Counted from the stretch's first letter, positions 8,599 to 17,989 are shown. The stretch: DNA of 21,798 nucleotides from Chara braunii (GCA_003427395.1 BFEA01000474.1:527628-549425), one strand, 5' to 3'. Notes: generated by a model not told the origin, from the letters alone. Program-made: numbers and translations.

Positions 8599-10036
8599 AA
8601 AGTACGATTCATGCTTAATGCAAGACCAGACCCTGAACACGTTATATGAACCCCGCCCGAACTCAGCACAACCTGGTGTCGAACACAACTGATGTTCATA
8701 TGCAGTACAGGTGGGGTGTCAGATGCTAGTCCCGCTCAGATTAGGGGCAGGGTAAGATCTTTTAATCATTGTCAAACAGGAACTTAGCAAGGAGATAAGC
8801 AACTCTTCTCAATACCTTCCTTTTCTCCATCAACTAGATAAAGCATACGACAAGCGAGCATCATCCCACCAAGCTCTAAGATCAAATTGTCAAAAGGTAC
8901 TTGCGAAATCATATCGAGGCTGGTCCCGACCCTACTCCATGCCAACGGAAAGACGCGTAGTCAGGACCACGACTCCAGTTTCCAGCAACCTACCAGTCGA
9001 GGCTTGTCCGTTTTCCTCGGTATAGTGATTGAGAAACATTAAAAAAAAGAAAGGAAGGAAAAAAAAAGGAAACGTTACCCAGGAGGAAGGACTCAGAGCC
9101 TTGCAGTGAGAACTTGGTCATTAATCCTCTTGTTACCCACCGATTATCACCCCACGGGATAAACCCTACTAATCACGTTTAACACGCGCAAGAATCGGGC
9201 ACTTGACCACTCTAACTCGCCAAACCCGACTCGGGGAGGCCTGACCACTAGCTTGTGACGGAAACAGGCCAGGGGGCAGAAGGAACAACCATTATCACTA
9301 TCTCAGAAGTGCTTCAGGTGTATCAGATACAAGTCCCGACATACTTCAAAGGTGGACTGCATTCTGATGCTCGACTCTTTGTACATCCAGAAGCTCCACT
9401 CTTACTCACGGTTCAACATGCAACTGCTACGCACACATGGGCAAATAGCACACCCTACTGAGCCTCGTGGCGAGAGTGACCACTCCCGTAGACGACAACT
9501 CTGTTTAGCTAACTCTGAGAGATGCTCATGAGAGTCTCGCCCTCACCCAATCCCGTGAACTCACGCTTTCGGCACCTTGTCTTTATAACCAGCACTTACC
9601 TCAATCTTTTGTTTGAACTAGCTCTCCGCTTACGCCGTTACGATTTTCTTATGTGGATTGAACTTACAAAGTAGCTAGAGTTGACCCAGGACTAATTTCA
9701 ATAACACCATCCGTCAGCTCATATCACTGACCGAAGCCGCGTGGCTCTACCTCGCGAGAGGGCGTCTGTCGTCCGTACCTGATACAGTCATCCTTTCTCC
9801 CCACCTTCACCAGTCACCACCACAAGGTTTGCACGCGCAGTACCACGTCAAGAAAGAGGGCAAGGTTATTGTCGCACACCCACACCGAAGATATCAGCAA
9901 AATACACTTACTTACGCTCCCTCAAGAAAACAAGATGTCACGTCCGGTCACTACCCGTTAAGGAATGTCAATAGCCTCATCCTGTAGCCAGCGGATCACT
10001 GACACTAAAGGCACAGAAGAACCAATCCAAACACTA
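8599..10036. other. Non-coding stretch, nothing recognised
   Basis: A purine-rich run (AAAAAAAAGAAAGGAAGG and following, about 9040-9072) is the only low-complexity feature. The 68-codon plus frame at 9255-9461 has no recognisable motif. I see no LTR start, polypurine tract with adjacent TG, or RNA gene. Confidence 0.4.
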
Positions 10037-10438
10037 TCAATCACGAGCCTCGCGCACAACCAGTACGCAGCACCTGGCATCAGAGACCAACTCTCTTCCT
10101 TTACCATGCATGGAATGTGAGATCGAACCAATCGAGCTATCAGGAGTGAACGAGTTGATCTCGCAGTACAAACCCGCACGTCTCACTTGTCTCTTATACA
10201 ACTCATTCACTCTAGCTAGTCCACTAAAATGTTTGACGCAGTGAGCAAGCCCAGGCTCATGAGAGTGTTCACGTAGGGAAAGTCGAAGATCATCCATCAG
10301 AGGCAGATAGCACCGGCTAAAACTAAAGTATGGCTCAACCCACTCATCTCTTCTGCCCGCGACTCTGCACTGACCTGACTTCCTCAGCAGTACACGTGCT
10401 TTGGAGTGCTCTGACAGGGTTCGGTCTGACAGACGCAT
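10037..10438 (-). CDS. Unrecognised open frame, 133 codons, possibly gag-related
   Basis: This minus-strand frame is protein-like over residues about 45-105, with EPYFSFSRCYLPLMDDLRL, LREHSHEPGLAH, FSGLARVNELYKRQVRRAGL and INSFTPD. The pattern of aromatic and amphipathic helices would suit a capsid-like gag region, but I cannot name a family. It lies about 550 bases downstream, on the same strand, of the gag-like frame at 10990-11310, so it may be a later part of the same broken element. Confidence 0.35.
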   Translation of the reverse strand: MRLSDRTLSEHSKARVLLRKSGQCRVAGRRDEWVEPYFSFSRCYLPLMDDLRLSLREHSHEPGLAHCVKHFSGLARVNELYKRQVRRAGLYCEINSFTPDSSIGSISHSMHGKGRELVSDARCCVLVVREARD

Positions 10439-10989
10439 GCTAGGAGGGCTGCGGAAAAGCTGATGACGTCACCCACACTCCCTCACGCTTACACTGCTCT
10501 CTCTCTTTCTCGTCGTCCCCCTTCTTTCTTCTCCCGGAAACCAGCCTTATCGCGCTTCCGTTGGCATCAGCCACTGCACGATCACTTATGTACTGACCTC
10601 CTTTCCATTCACTAATCATAAGGGAACTGAATAGCACGTTCCCAAAGCCTCCCCTGCTCGCTCACTCTAATGGCTAGCATTTGCAGCAGTCCACATACGA
10701 ACGAAGGCCTGTTCAATCTGTGACCAGGGCAGGGAAGGGAATCGTAGTTGACATGCAACACACAGGTCAAGTAAACGACCTCTACCATGCCCTATAGATT
10801 AACCTCCCCTGGTAGCCACTGCTCTTGCATGCTCTGGCGGGGTCTTTTTCCTCTCGATCTTGCTCGTCACTGTTGCAAGCGCGATTGATCTGTAACCGCT
10901 CAGTCCCTTAGTCCCGTTGCTGCCGGGAATAAGCCTCTGGACCACTCTCCACAGGCTCAGCCGGCCCTCCGCCACTGGTCCAACCCGTG
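10439..10989. other. Intervening sequence between two minus-strand open frames
   Basis: No continuous frame spans this stretch on either strand, and stops occur in all minus frames. On the minus strand it would join the gag-like frame (10990-11310) to the 133-codon frame (10037-10438) if both belong to one decayed element. A 65-codon Arg/Glu-rich minus frame (10440-10637) comes from a CT-rich patch on the plus strand. Confidence 0.35.
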
Positions 10990-11616
10990 CTAGGACTGGG
11001 TCTCAGCGTTCATGTCGCTCGCCTCGCTCTCAGCCTCCGAGTCGCGGTCCAGGTGCCTCTGCTCCCGCTCTACCGTGTCCGTCGAAGTCTCTGCCTCCAG
11101 GTAAGAGACGCTCACTTTCAGTTCATCTGTGACCCCATCCCTTCTGCACCTCCTCTCCGCACGGTCCCTGGCTTCCGTAATGGCCGCTTGTAACCCTCGA
11201 TCCGCCCTCATTTCTTCCTTTTTTCCCCCTTCAATATTTATCTTCAGCCTTGCCTCCCGCTTGCAATGGCTGTAGTCCAAGACTGCGGTCACAGTCGGAT
11301 CGTCTCCAGACATCCGCTCCCATCTCCAAAGGAGCTGGAGGCATCTGGGCCTATAGCCGTATAGTCCGCTGCTCCGTACCATGGTGAGCCCCCGTGGACA
11401 ATATTTGTTATCAGGCTCCAGATCCCAGAATAGTCGAGGTCTAACACTTGGAGCGTGAGCACGCACACACCAATAATCTCCCGCACTAGCCACTCTGCCC
11501 GGCCTCCTCTCCCCAGTTCGCCAGTACTTGGCATTACGAGATCGCCTATGCCGCAGTTGCCAAAAAGACCAGTCCCCCTTTCTTTTTATAGGATCGCTAC
11601 TTGTCGCGATCCCCAT
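10990..11616 (-). pseudogene. Gag-like frame, copy A (shared part about 11310-10990)
   Basis: The minus frame ends at TAG 10990-10992. Its last 100 codons clearly match a frame at 13063-13280: LDYSHCKREARLKINIEGG against ILDFHSREAKLKINVEG, RRCRRDGVTDELKVSVSYL against RRCRRDGVTAEVQVTLSYH, and ETSTDTVERE against EVSTETTERE. Such protein-level conservation between diverged copies shows the frame was once under selection. I take it as the N-terminal part of a retroelement gag because it follows an LTR-like segment on the same strand. The family is not recognised. The upstream part of this open frame lies in the LTR-like promoter region and is probably not coding. Confidence 0.55.
11581..11590 (-). 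promoter_or_regulatory. TATA box of LTR-like copy A
   Basis: TATAAAAAGA on the minus strand. The other copy has TATAAAGAG at nearly the same distance from its TG start (1,098 versus 1,059 bases), which supports a conserved retroelement promoter. Conserved GGGATCGCGA lies just upstream in both copies. Confidence 0.5.
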
Positions 11617-12537
11617 GCTCTGAACGGGGAACTCAGGTAACCTCTAAAATTCGGCTTATTAGTGGCCTGTGACTCTGAAAATAATAAAATGAAATAAAAT
11701 TAGAAATAGAATAAGGAAAAACGGAACGAGAGACCAAATACCAACGGTCATAGTACACGCGGACCTTTCGCTGTCAGTCCCCGTCCCTTCGTCTTGCCGC
11801 GACGTGATTGCGAGCCCAATGAGGTGGTCCCATAATGAGATAGTGATGGCCAGCCTCCTACTTCAAAACGCTTCGCCAGACTACCCCTGATGGGTACCCG
11901 TGTCCGATGGTAAGGAGGGGGCCTATGACCTCCCACGGGGGGTGATAAGCCTCCTACCAATGCAGCCACGTCCCACTACGCGGCACTCAACCGGACAAAT
12001 TAGGCACAAAGTGATAAGCGAGAGGTCGGGCCAGTCTAGGCCACCAGTCCGCACTCAAGATCCATAAACGAATCGTTAATTCTTCGCGAAGCGACAAAAG
12101 GAGGAGATCAAATAAGAGAATTGATAATAATAATAACAACATAATAATAATAATAAATCATTAATAATAGTACAATAGAGAAAGGAAAGATGGCGTTTCA
12201 AAATTCTATTACGCCGCGGTCTCACTAAACCTTCAGACACTGAGGCGCTAGGACAACGAACCTTTTCCCTTTTTCCTTCCTTTTGCATTTTTCCTTTACC
12301 GTCGTCACTGTATCTACCGCAAAACACGACTATAGGGACCCGACGCGCGATTGAGAAAACCGAGCCGACTATCGCTACCCCACTCCTGCACTTAGCCCAG
12401 ATCATGACCATCGGGGCCCAACGCACGACTGACCGTACTACCCTCTTTTCTATCACGCTAGGTAGCCTCTACGGCCACTTCAGTTACGGAGCGGCACATT
12501 GTAAGGCAGGGTACCGAACCTGCGCGGTACCACTGGA

Positions 12538-12556
12538 AAACCCAGTATCTGGGTTT
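12538..12556. repeat. Perfect hairpin, 8-bp arms, 3-nt loop
   Basis: AAACCCAG (12538-12545), loop TAT, CTGGGTTT (12549-12556), within LTR-like copy A. The matching place in copy B retains only the left arm (AAGCCCAGT), so the perfect stem is specific to copy A. Confidence 0.8.
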
Positions 12557-12597
12557 GTCATTTCCGCACTACCTTGCGGACCGGTACCGGGCTTATA

Positions 12598-12657
12598 GCG
12601 GAAAGTGAACGGATGGACTGGCGTGCAGCGGTAAGTGAGCGGACGGACTGGTACGCA
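12598..12657. repeat. Tandem duplication, 2 x 30 bp, in LTR-like copy A
   Basis: GCGGAAAGTGAACGGATGGA and following (12598-12627) is repeated with small changes at 12628-12657, and a third start (GCGGAG) follows. No comparable duplication is seen in copy B. Confidence 0.85.
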
Positions 12658-12688
12658 GCGGAGGGCTGGGACACCGCCCCCTCCGACA

Positions 12689-13065
12689 ACGTGCAACGAT
12701 AGAAAATTGAGGCACACACTTCCGATAGTATGATGCAAGACCAAGAAAAGAACGCAATTCACATACGTTCGAGGGTTGAGGCCACTTGTGTATGACCTCA
12801 CCTTGGTTGCCAGAGGCTCAAGGCCTACAACAGACAACCAGCACCCAAGATAGATAACGTTGTCCCTCCCAAACTCATATTTTTCTAAGTTGAGATGGAG
12901 CTGCGTTTTCTTGAGGATGGTGAACACTTCCTCAAGGTACTTCATGTGTTCCTCCATCGACTTGCTAAAAAGCAGAATGTCATCAAGATACACACCCACA
13001 AATCGACCAATCTGTTTGCGGAGAACTTCGTCCATCAGACTTTGAAAGGTGGTCGGACTCGCGTT
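12689..13065 (-). pseudogene. Reverse transcriptase fragment (Ty3/Gypsy), truncated at both ends
   Basis: The minus frame reads NASPTTFQSLMDEVLR, then FVGVYLDDILLFSKS with the YxDD catalytic pair, YLEEVFTILKKTQLHLN, and KYEFGRDNVIYLG. After a frameshift near 12800 it continues with LRSFLGLASYYRKCVPQFS. This is the palm-to-thumb part of a Ty3/Gypsy reverse transcriptase. The fingers and N-terminal palm, as well as RNase H and integrase, are missing. Its last codon abuts the TG of LTR-like copy A exactly (12689/12688). Its first codons overlap the end of gag-like copy B, so the deletion may have used short shared sequence. Confidence 0.9.
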
Positions 13066-13290
13066 CCGTAGTCTCCGTGGACACCTCTGTCTCATGATAA
13101 GAGAGCGTCACCTGAACTTCCGCGGTGACTCCATCCCTTCTGCATCTCCTTTTGACCCGATTCTTAGCTGCCTGTAGCTTTTGATCCCCTCTCATCTCTT
13201 CCTCACTCACGCCTTCAACATTAATTTTTAGTTTTGCTTCCCTACTGTGAAAGTCCAGGATTATAGTGAGTTAAGGACTTTCTTCTCCCA
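13063..13290 (-). pseudogene. Gag-like frame, copy B, truncated into reverse transcriptase
   Basis: The minus frame shows ILDFHSREAKLKINVEG, SEEEMRGDQKLQAAK, RRCRRDGVTAEVQVTLSY and STETTERESDHL, matching copy A over about 70 codons. It then runs directly into the reverse transcriptase fragment. The family similarity still fits through ESDHL (EQRHL in copy A), while the RT frame already starts at NASPTT, so about 17 bases serve both alignments. The join marks a large internal deletion. The gag family is not recognised. Confidence 0.55.
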
Positions 13291-13419
13291 ACTCTAAGAC
13301 CCAACGTACCAGAGACCCCCTGGCCTCCAGCCTATAGCCACGGCGCCCCCTGCGACAAGCCATAGCCAATAGCCTCCTTGCTCTTAATATCGCATGCAGC
13401 TATTTGCCCCTTAGATCCA

Positions 13420-14624
13420 ATGCAGACGATTCCTTAACTACTAAGTTCAGTCAGCAGGGGCATGTGCACCTTGTCCCGACTTATGGAATCAACGTGGTTA
13501 GCACAAATCCGCGTGTGCCACTACTAGTCAATATCCAAAATGGCTCCGCGGCTGCTCTCTTTATAAAACGTGATAAAGTCGCGATCCCTGTGTGCTAAGC
13601 GGGAGGCTCAAAAGGTTTTCAAAATACCTATTTAATTAAATTAAATACTAATAATAATTTGTTTTTTCCAAACCAAAGAAATTGGTTAGAATTAAAGTTC
13701 AACGGCCACGAAATGAAGCAGGCGCGCCCATCCATAATCAGCTCCCACAGTCCTTTTAAGTTAACTTCAAACGATTGCAAGCTCAACGCGCAGTGTGGTC
13801 CCATAATGAGATACCGACAGTCAGCTCCTCTCCTTTGAAGGACGTCATCTGGCAACGACTCATGGGTACCCCTGTCCGATGGCAAGGAAGGGGCTCATGA
13901 CCTTCCGCAGGGGCGATGAGCTTCCTACCAAAGGGGTCGCGGGTCACCCTCCTTTGGGGATTTCTATACCACGACGTCTGGTGAGTTGCACCGGTGGCAA
14001 AAGAGAACATAAGGATTCGGGTCAGTCTAGGGCGCCTGCTTGATGTATCGAAATCGAAAAGGAACCATTCGTTCCCCCACAAAGTGATAAGAAGGAGGAC
14101 CAAATTTGAAAAGACATAATAAAAAGAAAAGAGAACTAAATTTTCACACATGGAAATGTGAAACCAAGTTTGTCAGAAACCATCTAATTGATCATGACGA
14201 AAACAAAGATCCAATTTAGGGCGCAGTGCTAAAACGTGCTCCGACTTTTTTTCTCACTTTTCTTTTTCTTCTCTTCTCTTCTAATCGTGACAGCAGTTCT
14301 GTACACAAATCCCATAACCCGACAAGGGGGAGCTCGGCGCACAGTAGAAAAGACTAGACGGTCTCTCTACCTTTGCGTCCCTGGGCGAGCCTGACAACTA
14401 CCACGAGTGTAGGTCGGTTGTGCTCTCCTGTATAGTAGGGCGCCGAGCCTGCGTGGACCAAAGGAAAGCCCAGTGGCGCACCCCCTTCTTTTGTCAGTGG
14501 AGGCGCCAACCAGGACCAGTCCAGGAGCAGGCCGAATATAAGGCGCACCTGGTTTGACACTGAGGACTGTGAGTAGGATGTGCCTTACACACCGCGAATG
14601 GTCGGGACACCATGCCCTCCGACA
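13420..14624 (-). repeat. LTR-like segment, copy B
   Basis: On the minus strand it starts TGTCGGAGGGCATGGTGTCCC at 14624 and shares blocks with copy A all along. The plus-strand words include GCCGAGCCTGCG near 14442, GTGGTCCCATAATGAGATA near 13796, and CACAAAGTGATAAG near 14079. A TATA box (TATAAAGAG) lies on the minus strand at 13565-13557. The gag-like frame follows on the same strand. The two copies are strongly diverged, so they are not the identical LTR pair of a young insertion. The U5 end is not located. Confidence 0.65.
13557..13565 (-). promoter_or_regulatory. TATA box of LTR-like copy B
   Basis: TATAAAGAG on the minus strand, 1,059 bases from the TG start. The position matches the TATA box of copy A, with GGGATCGCGA just upstream in both. 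Confidence 0.5.
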
Positions 14625-16366
14625 CCGGTGCGTTCATGAGACTGAAGGACATTACGGTGTCGAGCGCATCGGGCCCCGCTTTTTCTCGCAAAGAGGTGGG
14701 AGCCCTCCCGGCCATGTCACACAGGAGTTTAAATAGAAACCATAGAGATAACTTGGGGATGACGCAAAACATTCTGCGAACCGTCGAGACGGCCTCGGTT
14801 GCGACGTCCCTTTGCCACTCTTGCCAGGTGCGCGAGCTGTACATCCCGCCGTCCCCTACGACAGGATAGGTTCCCGGGGGCATAAGCTTGCTTCCCTAAG
14901 GGGCTGTCACCACTTTTAGGGGCGTATACCTACCGAGCTACTGACCCACGTGCGAAAGCTTTTAAATGCAATTGTAGAGGTAGGTCAACCGAGGGCGTTT
15001 GCTCGCTCGCTGTAGTATAGGTACTCGTGATTAAAATGCCTATTAACCTGGACGTCGTCCGTTCCTTAGGGCGCTGATCTCCTAAGTACGAAGCATACGC
15101 CGATCGACAAACATGGTCTCAACCAAACGTGAAAATCTCCTTGACCCTTTAAACACTAGTCAAAAGAAAGTTATAACAATCACACATAGTTATACCAAAA
15201 GTAATTGTACTTAGTCAATAGGAATGTGTATCCCATCGGCAATGATAATCGAAAGAATCAAACTCATCATTAGATACACAAAGATCAAAATAACACTCGA
15301 CCACCCCGGGTCGAACTCCACAAAAATCATACAGCTGCCAACGAGGAGTTGGCTTTAGAAAATAATATATGCAGCCGACACGGTAGTCGGACCACCTTAG
15401 TTTTGACTTGATGAGATGCGCTGCCAAAGTTATTCATTTCATCCTACCGTCGACCTAAGATTGGACACACATATACTCGCCTCCATACGTTTCTCTATCT
15501 TATTGGATAGCGGATTGTTTTGCGAATGATTCTTAATCAGAGGCATTGCTTGAGGTATTGCATGCTTCCCCCTCGAGGAAGTGGTCTGAGGTACTCCTCC
15601 TCCTCGCCCGAGCACAAGACTCGGATATCAGAAGTTGGACCGTCTCCACCGAATCGGCAAATAAACCCCCCGTTGAACGGCCCACCCCGGGTCAATAACA
15701 GGGTCGGCTCCTAAAGCAACGAACCCTCGCTCCAGATGCTTTCTGAAGAAAGAGAATGTTTTCACTACAAGTAGATTTTCAGTTGTTCCCTTCGTCTCTC
15801 GCCCAAGGTAACTCAAACGAAAAAAGTTAGAAAAGATAGAGAATGAGAACCATTTAGACAGATAAAAGTCATTCAGGAAAAAAATGTGGTCAATCTTTGG
15901 GAAAATACCACGTTCGTTTGACCTTATCTTTTTTATTTGATTTGAATCCGTTTTACGGTGCACACAAAATTGATATTTTTCAAAACAACTAACCCTTCTT
16001 GGCATGCAGGCAGGTGAGAAGTCAAGAGAAGACACTCCTTTTCCATTTTCTCAAATAGGCATAATCAATCTCCTTTGCAAACATCCTTTTACCTACTTGC
16101 ACCCACAAAAACAACCACAGACCCAGAAAATCCAGCAATCCATACTCTCGTCAGATCCGACTTTTCACATGCATGACCACACACGCTTTACTCAATTTTT
16201 TTCTTTTGAACGCTCAAAACAAACAGGGCCAAGCAAAGTGTGGGTTCACACAGGTGTGAAAAGGAATCTGAGTCAATCAACCGACTGACCACAGACCTTG
16301 AGGTTCACTCAATAAGTCGTACAAACTCCTGTCTTCAAAAATTTATTACAATAATTCGTCAACAAA
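14625..16366. other. Non-coding stretch, nothing recognised
   Basis: A 129-codon minus frame (14494-14883) begins here and runs into LTR-like copy B, so it is unlikely to be one gene. A 135-codon minus frame (15628-16035) has no motif I recognise. The word CCACCCCGGGTC occurs at about 15302 and 15681. Between them the sequence is A+T-rich around 15150-15420. No RNA gene is seen. Confidence 0.4.
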
Positions 16367-16552
16367 GTGATCAACACCACTCTCTTGTGGCGACCACTTG
16401 TTAAAACACCTCCGCAATTACTTTTCAGTAAGCGTTACCGCCACTTGCTTTTACCGTCACCACGTTACTGCGCCGTTATGTCCACACTGCTTCAAAAGCA
16501 CATCACTTTAGCGACACCTTCCCTGCGCCAATGCCTAGCCGCCGCTTAGTGC

Positions 16553-16794
16553 AAAAATACTATCGTTACCGCCGTAAAACCAGTGTCGTTGCTGTAAAAA
16601 AAATCCGGCAGCGCTTCCGCACTACCACCGTTAAAACTAGTGGCGCTGTAGCAAAAATCTGGCAGCGCTTCCTCATTACCGCCATTAAAACTAGTGCTGC
16701 CGCAGCAAAAATCCGGCAGCGCTTCCACACCCCCGCCGTTAGCAGCCTTGTCGCCGCTGTAAAATTTCGACAGCGTTTCCCGACTACAGCGGAA
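16553..16794. repeat. Minisatellite, 54-bp period
   Basis: Three full units (16599-16652, 16653-16706, 16707-16760) start AAAAATCCGGCAGCGCTTCC with small changes. A shortened unit lies before (16553-16598) and a decayed one after (16761-16794). More diverged GCGTTACCGCC words extend back to about 16430. The 54-bp period is a multiple of three, so the array is open in several frames on both strands. The open frames at 16531-16923 (+) and 16566-16844 (-) are best explained this way rather than as genes. Confidence 0.88.
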
Positions 16795-16817
16795 AAATGG
16801 TTAGCTGAAATTAGCAA

Positions 16818-16840
16818 AATTTGGGCCCCGGGCCCAAATT
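16818..16840. repeat. Palindrome, 11-bp arms, 1-nt centre
   Basis: AATTTGGGCCC (16818-16828), C, GGGCCCAAATT (16830-16840). It marks the left edge of the hairpin-dense domain, just after the minisatellite. Confidence 0.9.
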
Positions 16841-17077
16841 CCACAGCGTCGTGCTGCCATTGTCTCGCAGCGTCCCTGGGTCAGTCCCGTGGGACCAACA
16901 CCAACCAGAGGGGAGGGGAGTAAAGTGCTCCCTGCCTTGGCTATGGCTGCTTGGCTCCTCTCCTCGCGCTCCTCTGCAGAACTCCAGCTTCCTTCCACAT
17001 TGCCTCAGTCAGCACCTCCAGCAGCCAGCAGCACTCAAGTGTGCTCGTCACACACTGGCGCCACGAGTGCTTTGTGT

Positions 17078-17098
17078 GGCAGTTGGGGGACAACTGCC
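17078..17098. repeat. Perfect hairpin, 8-bp arms, 5-nt loop
   Basis: GGCAGTTG (17078-17085), loop GGGGA, CAACTGCC (17091-17098). Seven bases of the arm (GGCAGTT) recur in the hairpin at 17231-17249. Confidence 0.85.
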
Positions 17099-17230
17099 TA
17101 TTTTATAGTGGTTGAGGAGGGTGGGACGTCACACCAACCCCCAGGCAAAACCGCGGACTCACAGTGAGCCCTTGATTTGGACAAGATCCAGGGCTAAATG
17201 TGGCCGCACCTCAGCCACAGCCTTAGTGAC

Positions 17231-17521
17231 GGCAGTTCCTTTAACTGCCCTCTTTTTCTTTTTCTTTTCTTTTCCTCGGCTATCTCGGAATTTCACCAGA
17301 TAGCTGAGGTTCTGGCATTTTCAAAACAGTGTTTCTTTTATTTTTCTGATAAGGGGTTGGAGAGATACAACCCCTTACAATTACATCAGGGAAAAGGTTG
17401 TACTTGGCCTTTTCCTTTTATGACTCCTCCATTTTCAGGCTCCCTCTAAAAATGGGAGCCTGACAGTTACCTCTGGCAGAAGCTGCCAGAGGTAGCACCA
17501 AGTGAGGACAAGTGTCCTCAC
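17231..17521. repeat. Train of seven consecutive hairpins
   Basis: In order: GGCAGTT/AACTGCC (17231-17249, loop 5); CCTCGGCTATCT/AGATAGCTGAGG (17274-17309, 12 bp with one G-T pair); TAAGGGGTTG/CAACCCCTTA (17350-17377, loop 8); GGAAAAGG/CCTTTTCC (17390-17415, loop 10); TCAGGCTCCC/GGGAGCCTGA (17435-17463, loop 9); TACCTCTGGCAG/CTGCCAGAGGTA (17468-17494, loop 3); GTGAGGAC/GTCCTCAC (17502-17521, loop 4). Spacers are mostly shorter than 30 bases, so about 180 of 291 bases lie inside hairpins. An A-rich tract follows at 17522-17570. Confidence 0.88.
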
Positions 17522-17608
17522 ACAAATAAAGAAGAAACAAACAAAAAGAAAAGAAAAAAAATAAAACTACAGTAACTGCATGCGTCTGCCCATTCTCTCG
17601 GCCAGGTT

Positions 17609-17675
17609 CATGCAGTTGCATGCAACAACCCCCTCCTTGCTTTTCTCTGCCCTCCCCTGAAAACGAGGAGGGCAG
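17609..17675. repeat. Two hairpins: GTTGCATGCAAC palindrome and a 9-bp stem
   Basis: CATGCA/TGCATG (17609-17622) overlaps the palindrome GTTGCATGCAAC (17615-17626). CTGCCCTCC (17647-17655) then pairs with GGAGGGCAG (17667-17675) over an 11-nt loop. Confidence 0.82.
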
Positions 17676-17722
17676 TTGGCAGATTGGGAGAGGTAGGGCC
17701 TCCTCCTCCCAACCCCCACGTC

Positions 17723-17725
<3 letters not shown>

Positions 17726-17784
<59 letters not shown>

Positions 17785-17809
17785 NTCTCTCTCTCTCTCT
17801 TTCTCTCTC

Positions 17810-17848
<39 letters not shown>

Positions 17849-17849
17849 C

Positions 17850-17917
<68 letters not shown>
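17726..17917. repeat. Compound microsatellite (CT)n-(TATC)n-(CT)n
   Basis: CT repeats run from about 17726 to 17810 with one unresolved base (n at 17785). About nine ATCT units follow to 17848, and CT repeats then continue with a few interruptions to 17917. Open frames of Ser-Leu or Arg-Glu repeats on the two strands are artefacts of this array. Its true length is probably uncertain in the assembly. Confidence 0.97.
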
Positions 17918-17933
17918 AACTCCTTCACGCGTG

Positions 17934-17973
17934 TACTGTGGGCCGCGAGATTTAAGATCTCGCGGCCACAGTA
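17934..17973. repeat. Long hairpin, 17 paired bases with one bulge, 5-nt loop
   Basis: TACTGTGGGCCGCGAGAT (17934-17951), loop TTAAG, and ATCTCGCGGCCACAGTA (17957-17973). All bases pair except one bulged G at 17942. The stem is GC-rich and would be very stable in RNA or single-stranded DNA. It sits 16 bases after the CT microsatellite. Confidence 0.92.
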
Positions 17974-17989
17974 AGTTGTTAAAAGCAGA

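Larger units (their letters stand above)
11420..12688 (-). repeat. LTR-like segment, copy A
   Basis: On the minus strand the segment starts TGTCGGAGGGGGCGGTGTCCC at 12688 and shares scattered well-conserved blocks with 13420-14624. On the plus strand these include GTGGTCCCATAATGAGATA (about 11823 and 13796), GGGTACC..TGTCCGATGG, GATAAGCCTCCTACCA, and CAGTCTAGG near 12034. A TATA box (TATAAAAAGA) lies on the minus strand at 11590-11581, about 1.1 kb after the start, as expected for U3/R. A 30-bp tandem duplication (12598-12657) and an 8-bp-arm hairpin (12538-12556) lie near its start. The U5 end and primer-binding site are not identified, so 11420 is approximate. Confidence 0.65.

Noticed and set aside
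14494-14883. 129-codon minus frame
   Set aside because: It crosses the TG start of LTR-like copy B, has no recognised motif, and the matching part of copy A is not open in the same way, so it is unlikely to be a gene.
14896-14926. Plant-telomere-like TTTAGGG near 14915 and CCCTAA near 14896
   Set aside because: Only single copies in each direction occur. There is no tandem telomeric array.
16531-16923. 130-codon plus frame and 92-codon minus frame over the minisatellite
   Set aside because: The 54-bp period is a multiple of three, so stop-free frames arise from the repeat itself. No domain is visible.
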